The notes beneath the pieces are model-generated. The model had not been told where the DNA came from, ran no database searches, and saw only the letters and a list, made by a program, of their open reading frames with translations. This document shows positions 1-12,762 of a stretch of 64,000 bases of DNA, piece after piece (positions within the stretch are counted from its first letter, which is position 1; each line of letters begins with the position of its first letter). Source of the DNA: Epichloe hybrida. Lineage: Eukaryota; Ascomycota; Sordariomycetes; Hypocreales; Clavicipitaceae. The stretch is from NCBI GenBank assembly GCA_019022495.1, contig JAFEKR010000009.1, positions 992,001 to 1,056,000 of the forward strand, written 5' to 3'. Made by a program: the position numbers and the translations under genes.

Positions 1-661
1 GATGGGTGTAGCTTCAAGCGTCTCATTTTGAACAATTCTTTCTATTGTATCTGCCCTTTTTATATTCTTTCTGCCCCCCTTTTGGCTTTGGGTTAGACTT
101 GCGCTGGTTTTAGACATTTGTTATACCAACTACATCTCGTTCTTAATCTATTATACGACCACACGATACCTGCATTTCCTCGGCCGACTCGGAGTTACTG
201 ATAGACACAACTCATCACTTTTCAACCCTGTTCGAAGTCGTTCCAGGGACTGTCCGCTTCTCACAAGGACGCTCATCAGATCACACACGACTCGGAGCTA
301 TCTTGACGCATATTTCATGCCAAAGATTTTGTTTTGTCCATAAATTGCAAAAAGTAAGTCGTCATCGTTGTGCTACAACCTCATTATGAGCGTCAGACTA
401 CGGACTCGTGTCTCAGTCTTGCAGAGCTATCAAATCAAGATCATATTCACATTTTCTTGACATTTTGGTCGCATTGACTCTTGACAGAAACGTTGCTAAA
501 TATAGGATAGAGGTCTTCTGCGTAGACTTCCCGGAATCCAGCGCTAGTGAGTGTCTGGCCTAGACCGAACGTCTCCAGGTGCTCGAGAAGACAAATTCGA
601 CGTTACTTGATCATCCTGATCTGGCTAGAAGGCTTCTATTTCCAAGGAATTACATCGCATT
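1..661. other. Upstream region of the PSP1-family gene
   Basis: No open frame of credible length is seen. The stretch is pyrimidine-rich in its first 130 bases, which suits a fungal promoter and 5' leader for the gene starting at 662. I see no clear TATA box. Confidence 0.5.
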
Positions 662-3454
662 ATGAGCTCAAACTCCTTCAAGTCAGCGACTCCGTCAAAA
701 TTTGGCCCCGGCTCGTTTCCCTCGGCGGCCGCAGGTAGCCAAAGCCTTCTTTTGGAGAAGGTCAACGCACGAACTTCAACACCCGACTCAGAAGCCCTTG
801 CAAGCTCGGATGATGAAGTGGAGCACCGCAACGAAACATCACACGCCGCCGCGCCCGTACATCCTCACAAGCCAGTCCGCAGATCTTCTTGGTTGAACGA
901 TACATCGCAACCACTCAGTCGCCCGCGTAAAGGGTCGTTTGCCAGCAGCTCCATGTCTCCCACTGGATCGCATCCCAGCACACCGTCGGCTGAGGTAGTT
1001 GGTGGCCCCTGGGGCTCTCACTCTGCATCATCAGCCATTGGCCGCTCTTCCAGCTCATCAGCATTTGCATGGGGAACCGGCATTTGGAACGCTGACCGAA
1101 AAGATGCTACTTCCAGATTAAGTGAAGTCCTTCCTTCCCCAACCTCCACAGTTCCCCCGGGAGGTAGCAATCATTCATTCTTTGGACACGACTCTGTGCC
1201 AACACAAGCCTCTCCAATTTCCCGTGACTCGTTGTCGAACTCTCAAATACCTTTCGCCATTCCATTACATCCAACACCGAAGACCTATCGCTCACAGTCA
1301 TATTCAGTTGGCCAGATGGATCCTGAAAATGGACCTCCTGCCGGCATGAGCTCATCCGCAATCTTGGGGCGCGCGAGACATCCAGGCTTGCAGCACAGAC
1401 CATCCAGACCAAGTATGCTGAGCGAGATGGCTAATGATGGATCCATGCTCGGAAAGGTCAAAGAGGTCGAGGACGATGATGATGAAAGCGCACCAGAATC
1501 AATGCCAGGTTCCTTTCACCAAACTTCCGAGCCCAAGACCATTGAAATGCTCACTCGCGAAAATGCCATGTTGCGCCAACAACAGTACAATTCTCGAATC
1601 CGACCTCGAGCGTCAACTGGAGCTTCTTATCTCGGAAATGGCTATCAAACGGTTCCAGAAGAATCCGATTACGCTGTTGACGAACTGGACGAAGTGAACG
1701 ACTCGATAGATTCCCTTGGACGAAGAGCCACCGGTCGTCGCATGAGCGAGTATGGCGCCGGCGCGTTTCGCACCCCGTTGGGCATCGACAATCGCAAGGC
1801 AGACAACAACTTGAATCTCAAGAAGGCTGCACTATGGTCAAGCTCCCCGGGCTTCTTTGGCGGGGATGTCTCCCAGAGCCGACGTCATTCGTTTGCAAAT
1901 ATGCCAACTCGGCAAGGGTCGGTCAGTTCCGTGGCGGACTCGGTAGCTGCACTGGATGCCGGCGCCGTGGCCGATGCACAGGGCTCTCATGCATTTCAAC
2001 CTGGGTTTCCCGAGAGCACGGGTTTGTCCAACCCCAACTCTGGTAGGTAAATTCCAAAACCCAGCCTCTTCCCCCATAACCTCGATTTGCCATTCTTTCA
2101 ACTAGATGAATACTAACATACAGTCGCAGCCATGCTCGCCGGCATGCCAAACGCGATGCAATCGGCATTTGGGAATCCCTACGGTCCTCACTTTGGTCTG
2201 GGCAATCAGTTCACAAACCGACCACCTTCTCCACCTCGCAACGTTTACAGTATGGCCCAACCAAGACACAACCAGCTGCTCCACGTGGTTTTGTTCAAAT
2301 GCGCCCGGGCAGACGTGTTTTATATCCAAGAAGGCACCGGCCTTACCGTCAAGCCCGGTGATTTGGTGATTGTGGAAGCAGATCGTGGTACAGATCTCGG
2401 AACGGTCGCGAAAGACAACGTTGACTGGCAGGCCGCGAAGGAGCTGAAGGATCACTACGCTGAAGAGCACTACAAGTGGTTGATGATGTATTCGCAAGGT
2501 GCTGCAGCGGCCCAGGAAGGTTCCGGTGCCGGTTTGATGGCATCATCCAGTGGTTTGCAAGGGAGTGCGGTTGGTGGCATGGGTCCTCCAAGTCAGCATC
2601 TCCTGCAGGAACCCAATGCCAGCGAGTTACGGCCGAAGTTGATCAAACGACTCGCACAGAATCACGAGGTACATTCTCTGCGAGACAAAGAGGGACAGGA
2701 AGCCAAAGCAAAGAGAGTCTGCATGCAAAAGGTCAAAGAACATGGTCTCAACATGGAAATCCTTGATGCCGAATTTCAAATGTAAGTGGCGGTCCTCTAC
2801 GCATACAATCACCGACGGTGCAAGGGAGCGACCGTGTTGCTGACGTATGTCTGTCTCAGGGATTGGAAAAAGCTTACATTTTACTACTTTGCGGATTCGT
2901 ACATCAACTTCAACTCCCTCGTCACAGATCTTTTCAAGATCTACAAGACCAGAATCTGGATGTCGGCAATCAATCCGGCGTCTTTTGCCAGTCCAACTCT
3001 GGGAATCCAGGCGCCAAGTGGCATTGGCCCCGGTGCTGTCGGTGTGAACCGCCCTTCTGGCGGCGAACGTCGTCAAACACCGCAGAGCCAAGACCAACAA
3101 CAGCCGCAGGCATTTGGCCGAGGTTACCGCCCTGCCTTTACCCGGCCATTTACAGGGGATCGTGGCGTTCCACCAGCATCGGCCTATCCACAACCCAATT
3201 ACACGTATGGCAATGCCCCTTTCGACAACAACCGTGGCAGCGCGATTCCGTACGCTCCGAGTCTCTCACCCGGCGTTGTTGATGGCTTTCCGGGAGGCTT
3301 CGGACAGCAGGGAGACTTCCAAGCCTTGCGTCAGGGCTTTCCTGGCGCGCAGAACTTGCCTCATCCTTCTCGGCACTCGACAGGTGTCTCGCCTATTTCT
3401 CCGCAACACGATTGGGCTGCCGCATTCCAGGGTCTATCGTTGAACACACACTGA
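662..3454 (+). CDS. PSP1: PSP1 C-terminal domain protein
   Basis: Three exons (662-2042, 2124-2781, 2860-3454) give 877 residues. Intron 1 has a perfect TACTAAC branch point at 2111-2117; both introns are GT-AG. The first about 500 residues are a Ser/Pro-rich, low-complexity, probably disordered region. The conserved part starts near residue 513 (HVVLFKCARADVFYI, then KPGDLVIVEADRG) and continues across intron 2 to the signature FYYFADSYINF near residue 685. The Gly/Pro/Gln-rich tail is again low complexity. Yeast PSP1 was found as a high-copy suppressor of DNA polymerase alpha/delta mutants, and its molecular role is poorly defined. The ATG at 662 is the first in frame and is followed by a Ser-rich start usual for fungal homologues. 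Confidence 0.9.
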
Positions 3455-4390
3455 TCAATTTTATTCGCAAACATTCGATGGACAAAAGTCTGGTGGTATG
3501 AGAGAGCACGGCAAAGATGGCCATTGTAGGCGCTCGCCAAGCAGGCCAACGTCTTGTTCAAAGATGATCAGTATCTAATGGTCGGAGTATATGTCGATTT
3601 TCTCATTCGCTTTGTTTGTCGTTTTTTTTTTTTGTTCCTATCCATCATCACGTAGAATTAAGTTACCGTTTTTCTGGGGGCTATTATATTCGGCGCTAGA
3701 CCGACAAAGAATAAAAGGGAGTGAGTGGCAAGGGAATGAACGGGACGGTTGTAATTCTTCACGTCCCACAGGTTGAGACACTATAGACAGAGAGAACTTA
3801 AGAAAGGAGGGAGCACCCTGTGACCAATTCGCAACGATTTTGGTACGCAGGACTTGGGTAGTGTCTTGAAGCCATGTATGAAAGACATTCTCGGCTTCTT
3901 GGGCAATGCGGCTTGGTTTTTGTATCTGGCCTTTTCTTCTTTCTCATCATCTTCTTATGCCTTGAACTTTGACATTTGCTCTACACAAGATCAGTGCTAT
4001 GACAAACTCTGAGCATTTGATGAAGGGTGTACTTTTTCTTTCTTCAGGATGTGAGATTAGAGCATAGGATCGAATTCAATGAGTTATGAGCACTAAGCTG
4101 TCCTACAATAACAACATGTTGAGTGCTTATCATGAATGCAATGAGCACACGTTTCGTTTCCAGCTGCCGAGCTAATTCAGGCGTGCCAAGTGGTCGCCAG
4201 CTGCCGAGTCTGATTAACTCCAGGTGTCGTTGGCTCCTTCCCGGCAGTGCTGGCGTAGGAATTGGCCACAACCGATGAATGAGCCCAGAGAAATTATCAA
4301 AATCAATAAATATTGAACATACCTCTCTCCAAAATTGCCAAATTCTGAGTCGCATTTGGGCATTATAACCACGCACTTCGTGCATTCACG
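3455..4390. other. Intergenic region, probably 3' UTR of PSP1 and promoter of the next gene
   Basis: Contains a T tract near 3622-3634 and scattered AATAAA-like sequences (for example near 3710). No supported gene. Confidence 0.5.
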
Positions 4391-5389
4391 ATGGCACCCT
4401 TGACAAGGAAACGGAAGAAATTTGATCGAGGTACGCTGGTGGCAAGAACACCTGCGCTTTTCAACAATACCATGCCAGTCAATCAATCAAACACCTAACT
4501 TTTATAGACAAAAATGGAGCCGTGGATCCAATTGATGTTGACTCCGAAGAACCGGGTCCTCCTCCTTCTCCAGCCAGAAATTGTGCAGGCCGCAAGCGAC
4601 AGTCGAAGCGTCCACAAAAGAGGGAAGACGTTACAGCCGTGGGGAAAATTGGGTAGCTAGACACCTTTTTCTGTTTCTTCATGGCGAAGAATTTATCACT
4701 AGACCCTAATCTAACTTGTGGATAGAAATGTTATCAACCCGATGGCAAGCGACAAGAAAACTCGAGCGAGCACTTTCGAAGTCAAGCAATCTATGAAGAG
4801 AACGGCAGACGATCTGAAGAAGTACATCAAGACTGAGATGAGTTCCAAATCGTGAGTGACTGCGTGACGATAGCCCCGGAGAATCGCCGTCATTGAAATC
4901 TAGTCTAGTCAAACGGAGAAATCACCACTCATCGAACTAGTGGCGAGCGTTGAATTATCTAGAGACGCAGTGCACCTCTTTCCATATCTGAGCAGTGCTT
5001 ACCCTGGCAAGGCAGTTGGGCTTGCTGATGACGTCTATAAGAATGCCATGGGCCTTGTAGCAGAGTTTCGCGCGGTTGCGAGAGAGTATAGCCGGCTGAG
5101 CGAAGGCTCGAGCACCGCGAAAATGCCTTCGTGGCTACGCTGGGAGAAGGATAGCGCCGACCTTGATGAACTGAACAGGCGGATGTTGACGCAGGCAACG
5201 ATGCTTGTAGAACAGCAAGTGGTCCCAAGCTCCGTCGGAGTAGAGCCAGATATGGGGGAAGACGATGTAGAACACATTGCCTGGGAGTTATTGGAAGATG
5301 CACATCCTCGGAAAGGTGCGGAAACATGGGGTAGTATGGCAGAGGCGATGCTGCAGAGCATGTGTAGTATTACAGCGTTGTTGCCTTAG
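4391..5389 (+). CDS. Hypothetical basic N-terminus protein, probably nuclear
   Basis: I do not recognise this family. Four exons (4391-4430, 4508-4652, 4726-4851, 4909-5389) join in frame to 263 residues; introns are 77, 73 and 57 bp, and intron 2 has a CTAAC branch point near 4710. The start MAPLTRKRKKFD carries a monopartite nuclear-localisation-like KRKK. An acidic-to-Pro patch (DPIDVDSEEPGPPPSP) and a second basic run (GRKRQSKRPQKR) follow. The C-terminal 150 residues look alpha-helical and folded, without a motif I can name. The frame-joining introns and conserved-looking C-terminal half make a real gene likely; the function is unknown. Confidence 0.65.
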
Positions 5390-5914
5390 GGCAGACGGAG
5401 ACTTTTATGATTGTTTCATACTTTTCTAGTGATACGAATGAAGTTTTATGTGGACCATGATCAAGTGAAGACGATATGCCGGGTTTTATTGTCGTCATTT
5501 CCAGCTCACGAGAACGACAAAACGCTGTTGTGCCCAGTCTTCCTTTGGATGATTGATCTTCCATTCATTGGCCAGTCAGACTCTTCCAGAGTGTAGGGGC
5601 CCACCCCGAACATGCTGACTCATCGGCAGGACAGAGGGGCAAGTCCTAGTCAGCTAACGCTAAAAGAGGACTAGTGCATCGCTTAACCCACACAAACAGG
5701 AGGGTAATTTTTGTCCACCACTTCTCGGATTGCTTGCACAAGATCGTTGAACGAAATCTCGGTCTCAGCCCTCCCACTACTACTAACTCACCGCAGGAAT
5801 CTTGCCTCACAAACCGGTTCGTTCTACCTCGATGTCCTACAAACATCATTCTTTCGAGAGGAAAATTACAGCAGAAACTGTCAAACTGACCTTTTCAATG
5901 CCCTTATAGCCAAG
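5390..5914. promoter_or_regulatory. Promoter and 5' leader region of the L15 gene
   Basis: No gene is visible. The last 240 bases are pyrimidine-rich (TTCTCGG, CTCCCACTACTACT), as is common ahead of highly expressed ribosomal-protein genes. I cannot name a specific factor site. Confidence 0.4.
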
Positions 5915-6970
5915 ATGGGTGCCCTCAAGTATGTCGAGGAACTTCAGAAGAAGAAGCAGTCTGATCTGATGAGCTTCCTCCTCCGAGTGCGCTGCTGGGA
6001 AGTACGTTGAACATGCAACTCCCGATGATATTCAAATGGCATATCGTGGACGAGCGAAGACGGAACGATGGATAATCTCTTCTTTCTCTACCGTGGCTTT
6101 CACTTGGCGAAGGTTTCGGTCAACATGTCTTGATATGGGTCGCTACGCCTCCAAAGGTTCAAACAAGGACGAGGTCCCCTTTCGTTCTTGGGGCCGATGG
6201 GAGTGCAGCCCGTCAATGAAACATGTGGCAGCCTATTCCTCGAGTCTGACTATCCAGCTCCAGGATTGGATTGAGGAAGAAGGATTGTTCATCGCCCCGT
6301 CGTTTGCTCGATCTCTGCTATACACTCGTTGAACATTTGCTGAGAGTGCATCAATATAGTACCGTCAATTGAACGTCATTCACCGCGCCTCTCGCCCTTC
6401 GCGCCCCGACAAGGCTCGTCGTCTGGGTTACAAGGCCAAGCAGGGCTATGTGATCTACCGCGTCCGCGTCCGCCGTGGTGGTCGCAAGCGCCCTGCGCCC
6501 AAGGGTGCCACTTATGGTAAGCGCTGATTGAGAACCCCCCCCCCTTCCAACCGGTTTTCAACTTGGCCCAATCCTAACTTTTGATGATTTCCTCGTCTAC
6601 AGGCAAGCCTACCAACCAGGGTATCAATCAGCTCAAGTACCAGCGCTCCCTCAAGGCCACCGCCGAGGAGCGTGTCGGCCGCCGCTGCGCCAACTTGCGC
6701 GTCCTTAACTCGTACTGGATCAACCAGGACTCTACCTACAAGTACTGCGAGGTCATCCTCGTCGACCCCCAGCACAAGGCTATCCGCATCGATCCCCGCA
6801 TCAACTGGATCGTCAACCCCGTCCACAAGCACCGCGAGGCTCGTGGCCTCACCGCCACCGGCAAGAAGTCCCGTGGTCTCAACAAGGGTCACCGCTACAA
6901 CAAGACCAGTGCAGGTCGCAGAAAGACGTGGCTGCGCCACAACACCACATCCCTGTGGCGATACCGATAA
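5915..6970 (+). CDS. RPL15: 60S ribosomal protein L15 (eL15)
   Basis: Three exons (5915-6001, 6360-6516, 6603-6970) give 203 residues, the usual length for eL15. Recognisable family blocks in order: [68 protein letters not shown] and [16 protein letters not shown], ending in RYR. It is a core structural protein of the large cytosolic subunit. Intron 1 is 358 bp, unusually long for this window, and falls after codon 29. Intron 2 has a TCCTAAC branch point near 6582. The AAGATGG start context is strong. Confidence 0.97.
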
Positions 6971-8480
6971 GCGTCTACTGCTCGACGTGGTGTCGCGTCT
7001 CGTGGCTAATCACAAGGGTGGTAGCGCTAGACATCTGGGTGGGATGGGATCGCTGGTTTCATGGCATTGTCGGTCGTTTTTTTTTTTTTTTTCAACTCGT
7101 GCTCGGATTGGAATCCGGTTCATGGGGTTTTCGGGGTTGTATGTGGAAACAAGTTGAAAAAAAAAAAACCCCCCAACACCATGATTTGGTAGTTCTCCTT
7201 CATATGAAAAAAATTCAACGGTCGGAAATGGACATTGTTCCTGAACAACGCCCTTTTTGCCTCGCCCGCAATGTGACTTCTGACACTCGATGTCGGGTGC
7301 TCGATCTCTTGATGAACATGGTTCCGTCTTATATTTGTGTGTAGTCAAGGGATTTCCCAATCACCTTGTGTGGTCAAAGAGGTCCTCGTGATTGCGGTGC
7401 GAGAGGGGGGAGGAACCCTGGCTCGAAGGGCAGAACACGCTTGAAGGAGCCCCTCATGCTGAACTACGAGGAGAAAAGAGAACATGGACAGAGCTAGTAA
7501 AAAGACGGGTTACCTGCATCATGACAAAGTCTCATCATTGGAACTGCCGTGCTGGACCCGGTAGGTGGGTTATAAGCAAGAGCAACTGTCCTTTAATTTG
7601 GGGGGGGTTTTTTTTTTTTTTTTTGGTGAAAGTAGTCTTTCGAGATCATACAAGGAGGTCCATGAAGTTGAAAAGACAAAGCAAAATTCCCCAACCATCC
7701 AACGACTCAACCCAATTCAACCCTTTCACTTCTTGTCCACTGCGTGTCCCATCCACTTGACCTATAGACGAAGTATTCAGAAATGTAAGAGAAGATGAAG
7801 TCGCAATATAGCTATGGAGTGACTTAATAGTCAAGTCAGACTATGAGACATCCCGGCCACTGCGCGCGCGCGGGACTACCACTAGTAACCCAAGTACGCA
7901 AGATCGATATTCACCAGAATCAGTAGATGATAAAAGACAACAAAGAACACGAATGAATGGGGAGGACTGCAAGAAAATACTAAAGTAACAGGAAAAGCAA
8001 ATCTTGAAAATAATAAGAAGGACAGTAAATCGAAATCCCCGCCGAGCAAAAGTCATCAGCGTCGATGAAGCGGCGGCTCAGTGTACAAGTGCACATTATG
8101 ACACATGTTGGTCCAGTGCCAGTATGGACGAAAACCTTGGCAGTCGAGTCTTTTCTCCCCTTTAGCTTCTCTTTATTCTTCCTTCGGTTCAATTCCCTCG
8201 GTTTGTAATGTACACGCATAGCACCGTCACATATTCTGTGCGGATCGTGACTGTGGGACTGAGCTAGTAATGCAATGGCGTTTTCGCGTTGTATTCGTGG
8301 CAATCGATCACGGCGCATAATAAAAGAGGTCGTCAAATCATGGCAGTGTCGTAACCATGCTGCATGAGATATATAGTGCCATCTGGAGGCACAGGCCGTA
8401 GAAGACGTATGGGGCGTGGTGATACAAGTGGCCTGTGTTTAGATGGCAATGCAATCGCGAGAAAGAAAGAAGAAAAAACT
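6971..8480. other. Intergenic region between convergent RPL15 and the Pumilio gene
   Basis: About 1.5 kb with no supported gene. It holds several homopolymers (T near 7078-7091, A near 7157-7166, a G-T tract near 7603-7624) and a GC-alternating stretch near 7863-7872. It probably contains both 3' UTRs. Short open frames here lack codon bias or conservation cues. Confidence 0.5.
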
Positions 8481-11400
8481 TTACACCCAGCGTGTCTCGC
8501 CGCTGGCATCTGTGGATGCATTTGCAGAGTGAGAAGGAGTAAAACTGGCTGGCGCTCTCGGGTTGAACTGAGATTGCTGCTGGTTTTGGGGCTGTGTTAG
8601 AACGTTGCCTCCCGCAGGGGCCGGGACTGTCAGGACAGAACTGTTGGGGTACGAGGAAACATTTTGCCGACCACTCTGGTTAGCCCCTAACCCAGTCATT
8701 CCTCCAGTCGCAATACCATTGGCTGGTAGCATTGAAGCATTCCCGGACATGGCACGACTATGGCCCTGGCGAAGAGGTATCTGGCCCTGTGTATTATCCG
8801 CAGGAGTCACTTGCCCGCTAGAGGCTGCGCTTCCACGGTTGTCGTAAGCCGAAACCTTGGCCTGAATGCGGCGGCCATAGGGAGTCGTGCGGATTTGTGG
8901 CAGAATAGGGCGAATAGATTCGACCAAGCGGTACTTCTGATGAGGAGTAGCAAATTCAAGAGCAGTTTGGATAACATAGTTTGCGAAGGAATCGCGGAGC
9001 AAGCGCTCCATTTCTTGAGGACCAAGAAGCTCTTCGACAATCATGTCCTTGGACTGGGCCTGTGAGCATCTAAGACACTTCTCGATGACATTGGAGCTGA
9101 ATTTGTGGCGCGAGAGTTGGCTGATGCAGCCTTGGAACGTCGCAACCACGGGCTCGGTGAAGCTTGGTTCATTAAGATCGATGATGTACTGAACCACATA
9201 GTTTCCAAACGGATCTTGCACAAGTATTCGAGCATGCTCCGTGATGCGCCCAATGAGCCAGGGCTTCTGTTCGCCAGAAGCGTGATCAATGCAACGTTGG
9301 AGCACACAGCACCCGTGCCGGTGCGTGCCCACCTCGATACAGTTATTGCCAACCGCATCGAAGATGAACTGCGCATCGAGAGATGTAAGCTTGTTCAGGC
9401 ACTTTTGGATGACGTGGTTGCCGTTAAGATCCTGAATGAGCTCGACAACACGGAAGCGAAGGGCTTCAATGATAAGGTGCACCTGCTGTGGAGTGCTAAC
9501 GTATTCGATCATCTTTTGTAGCGCTCGTGTGCCATGCTGATTGAGCGCGATTCGCACCATGTCCTGGGATGCGTTTTGGATCAAGACGGTGCGCTCATCG
9601 TCATTGCAGAACTCGAGGAGCTTTTGGCACAAATAATTACCAAAGGGATCCGTCATGAGCTCTATGACATGCTGGTTGGTCTCAAGCCAAATCATGTGTA
9701 CCTGGTCCGCATTGCGCTCCTCTAGCTTTTTCTGAAGATAGCGGCATCCATGTTGGTCCTTGCACAGCTCGTAGATTTGCCCACGGAAGGACTCCAGGGG
9801 CATGTTTTGGTATCGAGACATGGCTGGGAGATCAAAGTTAGTAATGGACATAGTTCATATCGTCAACGCCACAGTTAGCTTCAGGTACACACCTTCATTG
9901 TCGAGCTGTCGTCGATGCTGCATGACCCGAGCTTGACTGTCTCGAGACTGGCCGGTGCCTTGGGCGAAAGGTACTGAACCATATGCGGTATAGTTCTGAG
10001 CTGCGTACATGCCACCATTCACACCGTTCATATTCATCTGCTGCATACCAGTCGTAAGCATGGGCATGCCGTAGCTACCGTTGGGGTTGGCGGCGTGAGG
10101 AGCAAATCCGTTTGTAGGATAGAAATTGTTGAACGAATTGACCGGTGCAGTGGCGGCCGGCCCAGATACCGCTGCGACAGAGCTCACCTGAGCTGCACTA
10201 GTAAGGCTGGGTCCGAAGGGAGCTGCACTTGCTTGCAGAGCTGACTGGATGGACTGAAACCCATTTGGCTGTTCACGAGCAGCGTTGATGCTGTTGTCGC
10301 TGGAAAGCTCTCGACTATGACGAGTGGGCAGTGCACCAGCAGGTATGCGCCCCATGTTGGCATTATGGTTGTGGAAATGCTGTTGAGCATGGTTGTTGGC
10401 GTTACCAGACAATGCTGATGATCCCGAGGGGTTCTTAACCGTAGGAACATCGTTGGAAGAGAATGAACTCTGAAGACGAGGAGGCGAAGCCATGTGGCTG
10501 TTCTGGGGTGACATAGCCGCAGACGATGGTTCTGCTGGGCTCTCGGAAATGTACTTGAGGTCCAGAGAGTGGCGCAGAGACTGCGGTCTGCTGCCAATAC
10601 CTGTCAGGTCGTTTGTTTTGGACGAGGAGAGCCCGTTGATGGCTGACATGCTCTGCTGATGCCGATGACGGTTAATACGATGCCAGCCGTTGGACTTTTC
10701 AGGATTAGGTGATGGGGACAGCGCAAGGTCGAGTGCGGCCGAAGACGCCGAAAGCTGAAGGAGAACGCAAAAGGTCAGAGAAGGACGCAAGAATGACGAT
10801 ATAGAACAATGGGGCACATGAACTGGTAGGAAATATGCCCAACTCGCGACTCAGTTGGCATGTCACGCAGCAAGAACGAGGCCTTATCAATGAACAGGCA
10901 AAGGCTCTCGAGAGATGATGCGAGAGTGTATCGCGGCAAGCAATCCAACGGCCAGAGAGAGCGGCTGACTCTTGTGCAAAGCATCCGGCAGAAAAACGCC
11001 GTAAGCGAGCAAATTGCAACGCCCAGGTGTTGACAGCTGACAGCTTGACAGCTTGACAGCTTGACAACTTGACAGCTTGACAGTCGCCAGCCCCCGCCAG
11101 CCGCCTTTGACTTCTCCCCAGCACAGGCAGACAAGAAGACCTCGTCTGATCCTGTCCAGTTTCTTTTGGCATAACCACCCCGAGGCAAAACACAACGACG
11201 GCGGCTTTCTCGCATCACAGAACGTGGGAATACTTCTCGCACTTACCATTTGGTCCTCGCGCCGCACGAGCGTGGGGAAATTGTCGTCGGGTGTTCGGCC
11301 CCGAGGCAGAGCGTTGGGCTCGTCGTCACCAAACAAGAATCGTGTCGTGTTGGTTTGATCCAAGTTCATGTCGTACAGACCGTTCCTTGATCTTGTCACG

Positions 11401-12762
11401 GGCATGGAGTACCGATTGACCCTGTTCGCAAACGTTATTGTTAGCAAACTCCGACAGTATAATTTGAAGCAAAATGACAAACTACGGTAACATCGTTGCG
11501 CAGAATCTTGATCGAGAATGAGTAGGAGCTGCGGGTGTGCAGTCATGAGACTACGTTTCTGATCGGTTCCAAAAAGCGAGGAACGTCCAATGACAGAGAA
11601 TTCAAGCAGAAGATGAGCTAGATCATGTCACGCAGGACAGATCAAGCGTATCCCCTGGGCCGGTACTTGCCGCGCAGGTGATTGCATTCTCTCGATCTTG
11701 CCCCCAACGGAGAAGGGATGATAGTGGTACCATGAAGACAACCAAAGGGAACAACGATTGTTCGATACCACTAAATGATGGACCCCTGGGCATGCTGGCG
11801 TCACAAGCTCAGAGCCGCTGGATACGCAAATTAAACAACTTACGTGTTGGACGATCGATGGCTCGTAGGATCTTGTCGCACTGCTTCTTCCTTGTCTTCG
11901 TCGTCACTATTACGGCGAGTATTTGGGTCTGATCGAGAAGGCACTGGTCTATTTGAAAACCCATACTGAGACTGCACAAGGCCAGATGGTGGAGATGTCA
12001 ACTGGGAGCCTGATCGCGCCGGACGATTGAACCCTGGTGGGGAGGCGAGACTCGAGGTCGAGTAACGATTTGGTTGCGAAAAGATTGAGGGAAACCCCGT
12101 GGGGTTGTCGCGATATTCTGGAGGCGTAGTTGGTTCAGACTGGTGGCCGGCAATGCGGATTTCTTCCTCCATCTGCGCAAGCTCCTGAGCCTCTCGACGT
12201 TGCTGCTGGTCGAGCCTTTGCATCTCCAACTCGAAGCGTCGTCGTTGTTCTCGAATCCGTTCATATTCGAGTTTCTTTTGCTCTATCTGCGGCTATTTCT
12301 TAGCATCAATTCGATTCCCCGTTTTGGGGGACACGCAGCGCGCAAGGTGTCGGCAGATCCGTGCCGCGACGGCCGTCTAATCTACGAGTTTACGTACCAA
12401 CTGTACTTTGTGCATGGCCTGTGAGAAACACGAATTAGCAAACGACTGAATTCTTCAACTCGGGCCATTTTCAATCACCAGAACCGCCAGCTGCGGATTG
12501 GGAAGATCACAAGACAGAGACTTACATTGTTGTAGTCTGGGTTGGGATCCAGGCCAAGCCCGCGTGGAGGAGATGTCAGCGCCGACGACGACAGTGTCGG
12601 TACTCGCCCCGAATCAGTGGTGAATCTTCGTGGCATCGTTGTGCGAGGGTCGTGGGACGTCTGTTGGGAGTGACGGCCGTTATTGCGAGGAGGTGAAACG
12701 AATGAGGCCATTGGCGTCTCGTTCCGAGGCGACTGCTGCGAGCGAAAGCGCAGGTCATCCAT
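8481..12762 (-). CDS. Pumilio-family RNA-binding protein (Puf4-like)
   Basis: Six exons (12762-12526, 12418-12398, 12286-11844, 11421-11247, 10754-9893, 9823-8481) join to 1026 residues. Exon 2 is a 21-nt microexon encoding AMHKVQL. The N-terminal half is Ser/Asn/Pro-rich with a short coiled-coil region (EYERIREQRRRFELEMQRL). The eight PUF repeats lie at about residues 590-890, with RNA-contact signatures HGCRYLQ, FGNYLCQ, HGTRALQ, NGNHVIQ, HGCCVLQ, FGNYVVQ, FSSNVIE and FANYVIQ. Repeats 6-8 (NYxxQ, SNxxE, NYxxQ) fit recognition of a UGU core. CKDQHGCRYLQ resembles Puf4 more than Puf3 or Puf5. Such proteins bind 3' UTRs in the cytoplasm and control mRNA decay and translation. In the last intron TACTAAC precedes the acceptor, so the frame upstream of MSRYQN is intronic. 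Repeat 5 has Cys where Arg is usual. Confidence 0.93.
10755..11246 (-). other. 492-bp intron of the Pumilio gene
   Basis: Much longer than the other introns of this gene (about 70-425 bp). It carries an array of 8-bp units (11031-11083). The boundaries are supported by frame closure on both sides (REDQM before, LSASSAALD after). Confidence 0.75.
11031..11083. repeat. 8-bp tandem array, unit GACAGCTT
   Basis: About six near-perfect units inside the long Pumilio intron; one unit reads GACAACTT. Confidence 0.9.

Noticed and set aside
6036..6332. 98-codon frame inside L15 intron 1
   Set aside because: Starts and ends within an intron needed for the conserved L15 frame, and no homology pattern is seen.
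8605..9725. Plus-strand frames opposite the Pumilio repeats
   Set aside because: Antisense shadows of the highly structured PUF coding sequence.
9824..9851. Start of the Pumilio repeat exon at the upstream MSITNFDLPA
   Set aside because: That segment contains the branch point and acceptor (TACTAAC then CCCAG). Splicing gives DNEAMSRYQNMPLE, which fits fungal homologues.
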